Positions 25,588 through 34,067 of a stretch of 64,000 nucleotides of DNA are shown piece after piece. This DNA is from Pseudoclavibacter endophyticus. GTDB taxonomy: Bacteria > Actinomycetota > Actinomycetes > Actinomycetales > Microbacteriaceae. The stretch covers positions 124,001-188,000 of the forward strand of contig NZ_WBJY01000004.1 in NCBI RefSeq assembly GCF_008831085.1, given 5' to 3'. The translations under genes were made by a program, and so were the position numbers. Each line of letters begins with the position of its first letter. Position 1 is the stretch's first letter. The notes beneath the pieces are model-generated. The model did not search any database. It had not been told where the DNA came from and saw only the letters and a list, made by a program, of their open reading frames with translations.

Positions 25588-27680
25588 CTCGTCAACCCGC
25601 GCCGTTCGAGAAGGGGCTCGATGCGCGGCTCGCGGCCCAGGAACGCGCGCACGGCATCCATCGCGTCGCGCGAACCACCGACACCGAGCACGTGCTGGCG
25701 GAAGCGGTCGCCGTTCGTCCGCAGCAAGCCCCCGTGCTCGCGGAACCACTCGACCGTGTCGGCGTCGAGGACCTCGGACCAGATGTAACCGTAATACCCG
25801 GCCGCGTAACCGCCGGCGAAGACGTGTTTGAAGTACCGCGAGTGGTAGCGGCTGCGCACGCCGGCCACGTCGAGCCCGGCGCGCGTCAGGGCGGCGGCCT
25901 CGAAGGCGTCGATGTCGGTCACCGCGTCGGCCTCGGCGGCCGAGAGCGTGTGCCACGCCTGGTCGATGACGCTCGCGGCGAGGTACTCGACGGTCTCGAA
26001 GCCCTGATTGAACGTCGAGGCCGCCTCGAGTCGGTCGATGAGGTCGTCGGGCAGGGGTGCGCCCGTGGTGACGTGCGCGGTCGAGTGGCGCACGACCTCG
26101 GGCCACAGCATCCACATCTCGTTCACCTGGCTCGGGAACTCGACGAAGTCGCGGGGCACGCTCGTGCCGCCAGAGGAGGGGTACACGACATGGGCGAGCA
26201 GGCCGTGCAGCGCGTGACCGAACTCGTGATACAGCGTCGTGACCTCGTCGAGCGTGAGCAAGGTCGGCGCGTCGCCGGCCGGCTTCGGCACGTTCAGCAC
26301 GTTCACGATCACGGTGGGGTGACCGAGCAGCTCGTTCTGCTGCCGGAAGCTGCTCATCCACGCCCCGCCGCTCTTCTCCTCGCGCGCGAAGAGATCGAGC
26401 AGGTAGAGGCCGAGCACTTGCCCGTCGGCGTCGCCGACCTCGAACACGCGCACGTCGGGGTGATAGCCGACCAGGTCGTCTCGCTCGGCGAAGGTGAGCC
26501 CGTAGAGCTGCGAGGCGGCCCAGAACACGCCATCGCGCAGCACGCGCTCGGCCCCGAAGTACGGGCGCAGCGCCGCCGCGTCGAGGTCGAAGTCGCGCGA
26601 ACGCACGAGTTCGGCGTAGTACGGCCAGTCCCACGACTCGAGCTCGAAGCGCTCGGCACCCGCGGCATCCTGCAGCTCGTCCGCGAACGCCTGCAGCACC
26701 TCGCGCTCGCGGCGGGCGTTGCGGGCCGCCGGCGTCGCGAGCAGTTCGAGCCGATCCGCGATCGCGGTCGGCGACCCCGCCGTCGACTCGGCGGCGGCGA
26801 GCTCCGAGTGACTGGGGAAGCCGATCAGCTCGGCCCGCCGCGCACGAAGCCGCACGATCTCGAGCACCGTCTCGGTGCTGTCGTGCTCGCCGCCGGCGGC
26901 GCGGCCGACGGATGCGTCGAACAGACGCCGGCGCACGTCGCGGTTCGTGAGGCGCGCCAGGGCTGGATGCGCCGTGAAGAGCACGAGCGGGAGCCGGTAC
27001 CCGTCGTGGCTTTTCGCGCGAGCGGCCTCTCGGGCCGCCTCGATCTCGGCCTCGTCGAGCCCGTCGAGCTCCTCCGGCGTGTCGACGACGAGCGCCGCGT
27101 CGGCCGTCGCCGCCAGCAGGCGCTGCTCGAATCGCGTCGACAGCGCGGCGAGCCGTGTGTTGATGTCGGCCAGCTCGACCTTGACCGCGTCGTCGAGCGC
27201 CGCTCCGTGCACGCGGAACTCGAGTTCGGTGCGTTCGAGCACGTGGGCCTGCTCCGGCGTCAGGTCGAGGTCACCGGATCGCGACGCGAGGTCGCGCACC
27301 CGTTGAGCGAGGGCACCGTTGAGGAAGATCGCATCGGCGTGCTGCGCGCTGCGCGGGCTGATCTCGCGCTCGATCGCCTCGAGTGCCGGTGTCGAGTGGG
27401 CGGACGTGAGGTTCCAGAACACGTCGCTCACCCGCGCGAGCAGCTCGCCCGAACGTTCGAGCGCCTCGATGGTGTTCGCGAAGGTCGCTGGCTCCGGGTT
27501 CGAGGCGATCGCCTCGATCTCCGCGCGGTGCTGCGCGAAGCCCGCGTCGAACGCGGGCAGAAAGTGCTCATCGCGGATGCGTTCGAACGGCGGCAGCTCG
27601 CACGGCAGCTCGCTCGGCGCCGCGAAGGGGTTGCCGGCGGGGAGCGCGGCGGCTGATTGGTGGGGCGTCGTCGAAGTCAC
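25584..27680 (-). CDS. dcp: M3-family zinc metallopeptidase (peptidyl-dipeptidase/oligopeptidase A type)
   Basis: The 698-aa cytosolic enzyme degrades short peptides. The zinc site is LYHEFGHALHGLL (HEFGH), with the third ligand region VEFPSQVNEMW downstream. The N-terminus NPFAAPSELPCELPPFERI is the usual start of this family, and the length fits (about 680-700 aa). GTG 27680 is chosen because TACCCT (27692-27687 on the minus strand) ends exactly 6 bases before it, implying a leaderless transcript; longer in-frame starts encode Arg-rich sequence. It converges on the LysR gene. A role in finishing the breakdown of imported peptides is possible but this is also a common housekeeping enzyme. 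Confidence 0.9.
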   Translation of the reverse strand: MTSTTPHQSAAALPAGNPFAAPSELPCELPPFERIRDEHFLPAFDAGFAQHRAEIEAIASNPEPATFANTIEALERSGELLARVSDVFWNLTSAHSTPALEAIEREISPRSAQHADAIFLNGALAQRVRDLASRSGDLDLTPEQAHVLERTELEFRVHGAALDDAVKVELADINTRLAALSTRFEQRLLAATADAALVVDTPEELDGLDEAEIEAAREAARAKSHDGYRLPLVLFTAHPALARLTNRDVRRRLFDASVGRAAGGEHDSTETVLEIVRLRARRAELIGFPSHSELAAAESTAGSPTAIADRLELLATPAARNARREREVLQAFADELQDAAGAERFELESWDWPYYAELVRSRDFDLDAAALRPYFGAERVLRDGVFWAASQLYGLTFAERDDLVGYHPDVRVFEVGDADGQVLGLYLLDLFAREEKSGGAWMSSFRQQNELLGHPTVIVNVLNVPKPAGDAPTLLTLDEVTTLYHEFGHALHGLLAHVVYPSSGGTSVPRDFVEFPSQVNEMWMLWPEVVRHSTAHVTTGAPLPDDLIDRLEAASTFNQGFETVEYLAASVIDQAWHTLSAAEADAVTDIDAFEAAALTRAGLDVAGVRSRYHSRYFKHVFAGGYAAGYYGYIWSEVLDADTVEWFREHGGLLRTNGDRFRQHVLGVGGSRDAMDAVRAFLGREPRIEPLLERRGLTS

Positions 27681-27798
27681 CCGGTCAGGGTATCGGGGCG
27701 CTCTCGCCCGGCTGTGGCGTGCCACCCCGGACATGTCGTCGCCGCGACCGTCATCCGGTGCGCCCGCCCCGCGACCCCTACCCGGCTGGACATTCGCT

Positions 27799-27812
27799 AC
27801 CGGACGTCCGGT
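27799..27812. other. Perfect palindrome upstream of M3 peptidase and downstream of arsC
   Basis: ACCGGACGTCCGGT is a 14-base perfect palindrome about 110 bases upstream of the peptidase start and about 85 bases past the arsC stop, in a 216-base gap with no gene. It could be an operator or part of an arsC terminator; the sequence does not decide. Confidence 0.35.
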
Positions 27813-27896
27813 CGCCGGTGTCCGACTCGGTAGCTGAATGGGCGGGGCTGCCACCACGCGCATTTGGCAACCTGACGCCGACTGAGCTTCCGGGCG

Positions 27897-28382
27897 CTAC
27901 GCCGCGCCGTGCACGAACCGCGCCGCGAGCTCTCGCACCCGCGCCGCGATGTCGTCACGCACGAGGCGCATCCGCTCCATGCCGCCGATGCCGCGCTCGG
28001 AGGGTTCGTCGGTGATCCATGTCTCGACCGGCGTGCCGTTGGCGGGCTCGACCCTGGCCTCGGCACCCAGCACGACGATCAGGTCGGCGGCGGCGACCAT
28101 CTCGTCCGTGAGCGGCTTGGGTTGCTCGTCGCCCACTCCGATGCCGAGCTCAGCGAGCGACTCGACCGACTGCGCGTTGAGGGTCTCACCGGGCGCGGTG
28201 CCGGCCGATGCAACGTGCACTCGGTCACCGGCCTCGTGGCGCATGAGCGCTGCGGCCATCTGCGACTTGCCACCGTTCTTCTTGCAGACGAACACGATGT
28301 ACGGGGCGGCGGTGCCCTGCCCGGCAATGGTGGCGTCGATCACGGGATGCTCCGTCGGGTCGATCGGTGGAGGGCACGTCAT
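27897..28382 (-). CDS. arsC: ArsC/low-molecular-weight phosphatase family protein, mycothiol-type arsenate reductase-like
   Basis: The 161-aa cytosolic protein has the LMW-PTP fold. Its catalytic loop reads VFVCKKNGGKSQMAAAL: the nucleophile Cys is present and the usual Arg of C-x5-R is Lys, as I recall for actinobacterial arsenate-mycothiol transferases (CxxNGGKS). The acidic segment ITDEPSERG holds a candidate general-acid Asp. The predicted role is conjugation of arsenate to mycothiol before reduction, or a related phosphatase activity. The gene overlaps the small upstream gene by 4 bases. No arsenite pump or ArsR lies nearby, which weakens a dedicated arsenic-resistance role. Confidence 0.75.
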   Translation of the reverse strand: MTCPPPIDPTEHPVIDATIAGQGTAAPYIVFVCKKNGGKSQMAAALMRHEAGDRVHVASAGTAPGETLNAQSVESLAELGIGVGDEQPKPLTDEMVAAADLIVVLGAEARVEPANGTPVETWITDEPSERGIGGMERMRLVRDDIAARVRELAARFVHGAA

Positions 28383-28642
28383 GAATGGGCCGGGAAGAGG
28401 TCTTCGTCATCCTCGTCGTCGAGCGCGGCATCGTGCCCGTGCGGTGCGTCGCCGACGGTCACGCGCAGCCCGCTGTCGAGCTCGGCGACCGGTCGGCCCT
28501 CCAGCCACGTCAGCGTCCAGGATCCACCGCGCGCCGATGCCGGCGCCGCGGCCTCCGCCTGCGCGATCGCCGCGACGAGCTCGTCGGGCAGTCCTCGGGG
28601 TGGAGTGTCGCCGAACGCCCAGCGGCCGCCGATCTGCATCAT
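28379..28642 (-). CDS. Small conserved-looking protein of unknown function, coupled to arsC
   Basis: The 87-aa protein opens MMQIGGRWAFGDTPPRGLPDEL, has a central beta-rich stretch (GGSWTLTWLEGRPVAELDSG) and a very acidic end (DDEDDEDLFPAHS). No domain was recognised. It overlaps arsC by 4 bases (ATGA) and begins 13 bases after the GNAT gene, so the three form an operon. Either of two adjacent ATGs (28642, 28639) may be used. Its compact size and acidic tail suggest a regulatory or partner protein, but this is a guess. Confidence 0.62.
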   Translation of the reverse strand: MMQIGGRWAFGDTPPRGLPDELVAAIAQAEAAAPASARGGSWTLTWLEGRPVAELDSGLRVTVGDAPHGHDAALDDEDDEDLFPAHS

Positions 28643-28655
28643 TCCGCGCTCGCCC

Positions 28656-29174
28656 TCAGGCCCGTGACTGCACGCGCATGCCGTGCCCGACGATGTGGCT
28701 CCGATCGCCGAGACGGTCCCAGTAGCGGATCGAGGCCTCGTCGTCGCCGGGGGTGAACGTCGAGATGCGATCGACGCCGCGCCTCTCGGCCTCGGCGTAG
28801 ACGGCCCCGATGAGCTCGTCGTTGATCCCGCGCATCCTCACGTCGGGCGCCACGTAGAGGTCTTGCAGCTGGAACTCGACCGTGCCCGTCTGCGGCACGA
28901 CGGTCTCCTGGAAGTGCAGGATCCCCACCACGCGATCATCGAGCAGGGCGATGAGCCCTTCGAGGCGCGCGGGCCGTGCCTCGAGCCACTGCCACACGCG
29001 CAGCGCGTGCGTCTCGCTCAGTTGCTGGCCCGACTCGGCGAGGAACGCCGCGAAGGCATCGTGCCACCCGAAGAAATCGCCCCGCGAGATGGGGCGGACG
29101 ACGATGCTCGCCTCGCGGGAGCGAGCCTGGCGAGAAGCTTGACGGCGTGAAGGAAGGTGACCGGATGTGCTCAT
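28656..29174 (-). CDS. GNAT-family N-acetyltransferase
   Basis: The 172-aa protein has the GCN5-like acetyl-CoA fold: IVVRPISRGDFFGWHDAF at the start, a central EFQLQDLYVAPDVRMRGI, in which V-x-x-x-x-R-x-x-G is the acetyl-CoA-binding loop, and EASIRYWDRLGDRS near the end. ATG 29174 has GAGG upstream; a far longer in-frame start is not supported. The substrate is unknown. It is followed by the small protein and arsC on the same strand, and preceded by valS with a hairpin between them. Confidence 0.8.
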   Translation of the reverse strand: MSTSGHLPSRRQASRQARSREASIVVRPISRGDFFGWHDAFAAFLAESGQQLSETHALRVWQWLEARPARLEGLIALLDDRVVGILHFQETVVPQTGTVEFQLQDLYVAPDVRMRGINDELIGAVYAEAERRGVDRISTFTPGDDEASIRYWDRLGDRSHIVGHGMRVQSRA

Positions 29175-29307
29175 TGAGGCCTCGAAGACGTGGAATGCGG
29201 CGGCGATGAGCGTCCACGATAGCGCGCCGAGGTAGCCGCGTTTTGAACGCGTGGCGCGCGACCCGCGGCAGTGCGGACGGGGCCGGATGCAGGCCGCGGC
29301 ATGCGGA

Positions 29308-29340
29308 CGGGCCGGTCCCCGCGACCGTGAAACCGGCCCG
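29308..29340 (-). terminator. Hairpin downstream of valS
   Basis: The arms CGGGCCGGT (29308-29316) and ACCGGCCCG (29332-29340) are a perfect 9-base inverted repeat with a 15-base loop, starting 10 bases after the valS stop. There is no clear T-run, but position and strength suggest termination or 3'-end protection of the valS transcript. Confidence 0.55.
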
Positions 29341-29349
29341 ACCGGCGCG

Positions 29350-32031
29350 CTACGCGCTCGCCTCGGCCTCGGCGAGCTCGATGTCGCGCACCTCGAGGTC
29401 ATCGGCCTCGCTGAACCGCAGTTCGGCGATGCGCCCGACGGCCTCGAGGTCGCCGGCCACCTGCCGGAGCAGCTCGAGCTCTGCGCCGGGCGCCGCGATC
29501 TCGGCCGACGCCACTGGCGTCTTCTGCGAGGCCTTCGCGGCCGTCTTCGCGCCGCGGATGCTCGTGAGGGCCCGGCTCGCGAGGCCGAGCACCGTGTCAC
29601 TCGCGTCGGCGGCGCTCGCGAACTCGTCGGCCGTCGGCCACGCGGCGGCGTGCACCGACGCGCCGGCGTCTGGGGCCGATCCGGTCCCCGCGGCGATCCA
29701 CGACCACGACTCCTCGGCCGCGAACGGGATGAAGGGCGCGAAGAGCCGCAGCAGCACCTGTACGGCCGCGCGCATGGCGGCGACGGCCGAATCCCGCTGC
29801 GCCGTCGACCCGTCGGCGTCGGCGCCTCCGTACGCGCGCTCCTTCACGAGCTCGACGTAGTCGTCGCAGAACGTCCAGAAGAATGTCTCGGTCACCTCGA
29901 GCGCGCGGGCGTGGTTGAACGCCTCGAACGCCCCTGTCGCGTCGCGCACGACGTCGGCCAGCGAGGCGAGCATGGCCCGGTCGAGCGGATTGGTGACGAC
30001 GGCGGCCAGCGCATCGGGGTCGATCGTTCGCCCGATCGTGCCTGGCGCATCGCCGTAGCCGAGCACGAGCTTCGTCGCGTTGAGCACCTTGATCGCGAGG
30101 CGACGGCCGATCTTGATCTGGGTCGGGTTCTGCGGGTCGAAGGCGGCGTCGGTTCCGAGGCGCGACGAGGCCGCCCAATAGCGCACAGCATCCGACCCGT
30201 GCTTCTCGAGGATGTCGGCGGGCGTGACGACGTTGCCCTTGGACTTCGACATCTTCTTCCGGTCGGGATCGACGATGAAGCCCGAGATCGTCGCGTGCTT
30301 CCACGGGGCCGAACCGTGCTCGAGCTGGCTGCGCAGCATGGTCGAGAAGAGCCAGGTGCGGATGATGTCCTGGCCCTGCGGGCGCACGTCATACGGGAAC
30401 ACCACGTCGAACAGCTCGGGGTCGCGCTCCCAGCCGCCCGCGAGCTGCGGGGTGAGCGACGACGTCATCCACGTGTCCATGACGTCGAGCTCGCCGGCGA
30501 AACCACCGGGCACGCCCCGCTGCTCCTCGGAATAGCCGGCCGGAACATCGGTCGAGGGGTCGACGGGCAGCGCCTCCTGCGGCGGCGTGATCACACGGTC
30601 GTAGTCGGGGTTGCCGTCGGCGTCGAGCGGGTACCAAACCGGAATCGGCACGCCGAAGAAGCGCTGGCGCGAGATGAGCCAGTCGCCCGAGAGGCCCTCG
30701 ACCCAGTTCTCGTAGCGAACGCGCATGAAGTCGGGGTGGAACCGCAGCTCGCGGCCCAGCTCGATGAGCCGCGCCTTGAGCGCGTCGTCGCTCGCGCCGT
30801 TGCGCACGTACCACTGGCGCGTCGAGACGATCTCGAGCGGCTTGTCGCCCTTCTCGAAGAACTTCACCGGGTGTTGGATGGGCTTCGCGTCGCCGAGCAT
30901 CTCGCCCGAGTCCTGCAGCAGCTCCACGATGGCCTTCTTGGCCGAGAACACCGTCTTGCCGGCGAGCTCGGCGTAGGCGGCCAGGCCGGCTTCGCTCGCG
31001 ATCGCCTCCGGTGGCGTCGAGACGATCCGGCCATCCTGGCCGAGGATCGTCCGGTTCGGCAGCTGCAGTTCCCGCCACCAGACCACGTCGGTCACATCGC
31101 CGAAGGTGCAGATCATGGCGATGCCGGAGCCCTTGTCGGGCTGCGCGAGCGGGTGGGCGAGCACGGGCACCTCGACCCCGAACAGTGGCGTCGCGACGTT
31201 CGTGCCGAAGAGCGGCTGATAGCGCTCATCATCCGGATGCGCGACCAACGCCACGCAGGCGGGCAGCAGTTCCGGCCGGGTCGTCTCGATGACGACGTCG
31301 TCGCCCGTTCGGGTGCCGTCGGCGTCGACGCGGTGGAACGCGAGCGTGTGGTAGGCGCCCGGCTGGTCGCGGTCCTCGAGCTCGGCCTGGGCGACGGCCG
31401 TCCGGAACGTGACGTCCCACAGCGTGGGCGCCATCGCCTGATACGCCTCGCCGCGCTCGATGTTGCGCAGGAACGCGCGCTGGGATGCCGCGCGCGAGTC
31501 GTCGTCGATCGTGCGGTACGTCTGCGTCCAGTCGACCGACAGGCCGAGCCGGCGCCACAGCTGCTCGAAGGCCTGCTCGTCCTCGATCGTGAGCGCCTCG
31601 CACAGCTCGATGAAGTTGCGGCGCGAGATGGGCACCTGGTCGGCGGCTTTGACGCTCTTCGCCGCGCCCTGCTGCGGGGGCGTGAAGCCGGGGTCGTACG
31701 GCAGTGACGGGTCGCAGCGCACCCCGTAGTAGTTCTGCACGCGGCGCTCGGTCGGAAGGCCGTTGTCGTCCCAGCCCATCGGGTAGAACACGCGCTTGCC
31801 CCGCATGCGCTGATACCGGCTCACGACGTCGGTGTGCGTGTACGAGAAGACGTGACCGATGTGCAGCGAACCCGAAGCGGTCGGCGGCGGGGTGTCGACC
31901 GAGTAGACGTCGGCGCGGGTCGCGCCATCGCGGTCGAAGCGGTACACGCCCGACTGCTCCCAGGCCTCACCCCACTTCGCCTCGAGGCCCTCGAGGGCCG
32001 GCTTGTCGGGCACGTTCGCAGGTGTGGTCAT
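29350..32031 (-). CDS. valS: Valyl-tRNA synthetase, type 2
   Basis: The 893-aa enzyme charges tRNA-Val with valine. ATG 32031 follows GGAG; the HIGH motif is SLHIGHVF and the KMSKS motif is KKMSKSKGN. The editing (CP1) domain is present between them. The sequence WDDNGLPTERRVQNYYGV and the absence of the long C-terminal coiled coil place it with the archaeal/eukaryotic-like type 2 ValS group rather than the E. coli type. It reads divergently from the purine permease. A hairpin follows the stop. Confidence 0.96.
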   Translation of the reverse strand: MTTPANVPDKPALEGLEAKWGEAWEQSGVYRFDRDGATRADVYSVDTPPPTASGSLHIGHVFSYTHTDVVSRYQRMRGKRVFYPMGWDDNGLPTERRVQNYYGVRCDPSLPYDPGFTPPQQGAAKSVKAADQVPISRRNFIELCEALTIEDEQAFEQLWRRLGLSVDWTQTYRTIDDDSRAASQRAFLRNIERGEAYQAMAPTLWDVTFRTAVAQAELEDRDQPGAYHTLAFHRVDADGTRTGDDVVIETTRPELLPACVALVAHPDDERYQPLFGTNVATPLFGVEVPVLAHPLAQPDKGSGIAMICTFGDVTDVVWWRELQLPNRTILGQDGRIVSTPPEAIASEAGLAAYAELAGKTVFSAKKAIVELLQDSGEMLGDAKPIQHPVKFFEKGDKPLEIVSTRQWYVRNGASDDALKARLIELGRELRFHPDFMRVRYENWVEGLSGDWLISRQRFFGVPIPVWYPLDADGNPDYDRVITPPQEALPVDPSTDVPAGYSEEQRGVPGGFAGELDVMDTWMTSSLTPQLAGGWERDPELFDVVFPYDVRPQGQDIIRTWLFSTMLRSQLEHGSAPWKHATISGFIVDPDRKKMSKSKGNVVTPADILEKHGSDAVRYWAASSRLGTDAAFDPQNPTQIKIGRRLAIKVLNATKLVLGYGDAPGTIGRTIDPDALAAVVTNPLDRAMLASLADVVRDATGAFEAFNHARALEVTETFFWTFCDDYVELVKERAYGGADADGSTAQRDSAVAAMRAAVQVLLRLFAPFIPFAAEESWSWIAAGTGSAPDAGASVHAAAWPTADEFASAADASDTVLGLASRALTSIRGAKTAAKASQKTPVASAEIAAPGAELELLRQVAGDLEAVGRIAELRFSEADDLEVRDIELAEAEASA

Positions 32032-32117
32032 GACGCTCCGCATCGCTATGGGCGGCACCGAGTCAAGGGGTGCCTCATGTCAACCCGGCAAGTGTACGCG
32101 GAGGGTAGGCTCCCCGG

Positions 32118-33542
32118 GTGACGCAGAAGACCACCGTGTTCGATCGCATCGACCGCTGGTTCGCGATCTCGCAACGCGGCTCGACCCTCTCCCGCGAGCT
32201 CCGCGGCGGGGTCGTCACGTTCGTGACGATCTCGTACATCCTCGTCCTCAATCCGCTCATTCTCGGCGGCGGGCCCGATGTCGCGGGCGGTTCGCTCGAG
32301 GCGGTGCAGATCGCGACGTCGACGGCGCTCGCGGCCGGCGCGCTGACGGTGCTGTTCGGGTTCGTCGCCAACCTGCCGTTCGCGCTCGCGGCCGGCCTCG
32401 GCATCAACTCGTTCGTCGCGGTCTCGATGGTGCAGCAGGTGACGTGGGCCGAGGCGATGGGTCTCGTGCTGCTCAACGGCATCGTCATCGTCATCCTCGG
32501 AGCGACCGGTGCGCGGACGGCCATCTTCCGCGCCGTGCCGGCCGCGCTGAAGTCGGCGATCACGGTCGGCATCGGCCTGTTCATCGCCTTCATCGGGCTC
32601 GTCGACTCGGGTTTCGTCACGCGCACCGACGCCGGCCCGCCCGTGCAGCTCGGGTACGGCGGGTCGATCGCGACCGTGCCGACCCTCGTGTTCGTCGTGA
32701 CGCTCTTGGCCATCGCGGTCCTCGTGGCCCGAAAGGTGCCCGGCGCCATCCTGATCGGCATCGCCGGCGGAACCGTCGTCGCGATCGCCGTCGAGGCCCT
32801 CCTGCAGCTCGGGCCCCTCGCCGAAAACCTCGGCGGCTGGAACCTCACGGTGCCGGCCCTCCCCTCGGCCATCGTGGCCCCGCCCGACTTCGGGCTCGTC
32901 GCGACGGCGGATCCCTTCGGCTCCTTCGCGCGCGTCGGTCCGGTCGCGGCGCTCATGCTGCTGCTCACGCTCGTGTTCATGAACTTCTTCGACGCCATGG
33001 GGGCCATGACGGGGCTCGCCCGCAACGCCGGCCTCGCCTACGACGACGGCACGTTTCCGCGGATGCGAGGGGCCTTCGTCGTCGAGGGGCTCGGTGCCGT
33101 GGTCGGCGGCGGCACATCGAGCTCGTCGAGCACGGTCTACGTCGACTCGGCGGCGGGAATCGGCGAGGGCGCTCGCACGGGGCTCGCCTCGGTCGTCACG
33201 GGGATGCTCTTCCTGCTCGCGATGTTCTTCACCCCGCTCGCGCTCATCGTGCCCCAGGAGGTCGGCGCGGCGGCGCTCGTCGTCGTCGGCGCCATGATGA
33301 TGGCGCAGGTCGTCAACGTCGAGTGGGGCGACTTCGCCGTCGCGCTGCCCGCCTTCCTGACGATCGTCACGATGCCCCTCACGTACTCGATCGCCAACGG
33401 CATCGGCATCGGGTTCATCTCCTGGGTCATCGTGGCGGCCTTCACCGGCGGCATCCGTCGCGTGCACTGGCTGCTGTGGGTGGTCGCGGCGGGCTTCGTG
33501 CTGTTCTTCGCAAGGGGACCGCTCGAAGCGCTCACCGGGTGA
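32118..33542 (+). CDS. NCS2-family purine permease, AzgA-like
   Basis: The 474-aa membrane protein is a proton symporter for a nucleobase, probably hypoxanthine/adenine/guanine. It has about 12-14 membrane helices. AzgA-type landmarks are the N-terminal RELRGGVVTFVTISYILVLN, ALAAGLGINSFVAVSMV, VFMNFFDAMGAMTGLARNAG and GGGTSSSSSTVYVDSAAGIG. GTG 32118 is used; TAGGCT at 32106-32111 ends 6 bases before it, so the message is likely leaderless. It is divergent from valS and appears to be a single-gene unit. Confidence 0.9.
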   Translation: MTQKTTVFDRIDRWFAISQRGSTLSRELRGGVVTFVTISYILVLNPLILGGGPDVAGGSLEAVQIATSTALAAGALTVLFGFVANLPFALAAGLGINSFVAVSMVQQVTWAEAMGLVLLNGIVIVILGATGARTAIFRAVPAALKSAITVGIGLFIAFIGLVDSGFVTRTDAGPPVQLGYGGSIATVPTLVFVVTLLAIAVLVARKVPGAILIGIAGGTVVAIAVEALLQLGPLAENLGGWNLTVPALPSAIVAPPDFGLVATADPFGSFARVGPVAALMLLLTLVFMNFFDAMGAMTGLARNAGLAYDDGTFPRMRGAFVVEGLGAVVGGGTSSSSSTVYVDSAAGIGEGARTGLASVVTGMLFLLAMFFTPLALIVPQEVGAAALVVVGAMMMAQVVNVEWGDFAVALPAFLTIVTMPLTYSIANGIGIGFISWVIVAAFTGGIRRVHWLLWVVAAGFVLFFARGPLEALTG

Positions 33543-33645
33543 GCGCCGTGGCTGCCGTCCCGGCGCCGAAACGGGATAATGCGAGGTGCCGAGCCCGCGA
33601 CCCCAGTCGTGACGCGCATCCGGCGCACATCGAAGGAGATCGCCT

Positions 33646-34047
33646 ATGAGCAACGACCCAACCCCTCGCCGCCGGAGCATCGAATTGCCCGGCTTCGGGC
33701 ACGAGAACCCCATCCCCGTCGCCAGCCGCATCGGGCCCTTCGTCTACTCGGGCGCGATCACGGGCAAGAACCTCGAGACGAGGGCGTTCCCCGACTCGCT
33801 CGACGAACAGGTCGCCATCGTCTTCGGCCGCATCCGCGACCTCATGGCGGTGGCCGGTGGCACCGTCGACGACATCATCAAGCTCAGCGTGCACCTCGCC
33901 GACCCGAGCGACCGCTCGGCCCTCAACCGCGAGTGGCTCGCGATGTTCCCCGATGCCGACAGCCGGCCCGCACGCCACGTCTCCGGCGGCGAGCTGAGTG
34001 GCGGCGCGCTCGTCAACGTCGAGCTCGTCGCGATCCTCCCTGACTGA
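33646..34047 (+). CDS. RidA/YjgF/Rid family protein
   Basis: The 133-aa protein belongs to the Rid family, whose members hydrolyse reactive enamine/imine intermediates. The fold is visible in GPFVYSGAITGKNLETRAFP, VDDIIKLSVHLADPSDR and RHVSGGELSGGALVNVELVAIL. The usual Arg before the C-terminal segment is present as ARHVSGGE, but the canonical ARS(C/A)v... block is changed, so it belongs to a divergent subgroup. A GATAAT -10-like box lies at 33575-33580. It converges on pckG with a 20-base gap. Confidence 0.8.
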   Translation: MSNDPTPRRRSIELPGFGHENPIPVASRIGPFVYSGAITGKNLETRAFPDSLDEQVAIVFGRIRDLMAVAGGTVDDIIKLSVHLADPSDRSALNREWLAMFPDADSRPARHVSGGELSGGALVNVELVAILPD

Positions 34048-34067
34048 GCCGTCGCTCGGCGAACCGA

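Noticed and set aside
25584..27863. Long open frame extending the M3 peptidase start to 27863
   Set aside because: The extra N-terminus is Arg-rich, unlike the family, and a TACCCT box sits 6 bases before GTG 27680.
27820..27880. Possible tRNA-like fold near 27830
   Set aside because: No acceptor stem, TTC loop or anticodon arm of proper spacing could be found.
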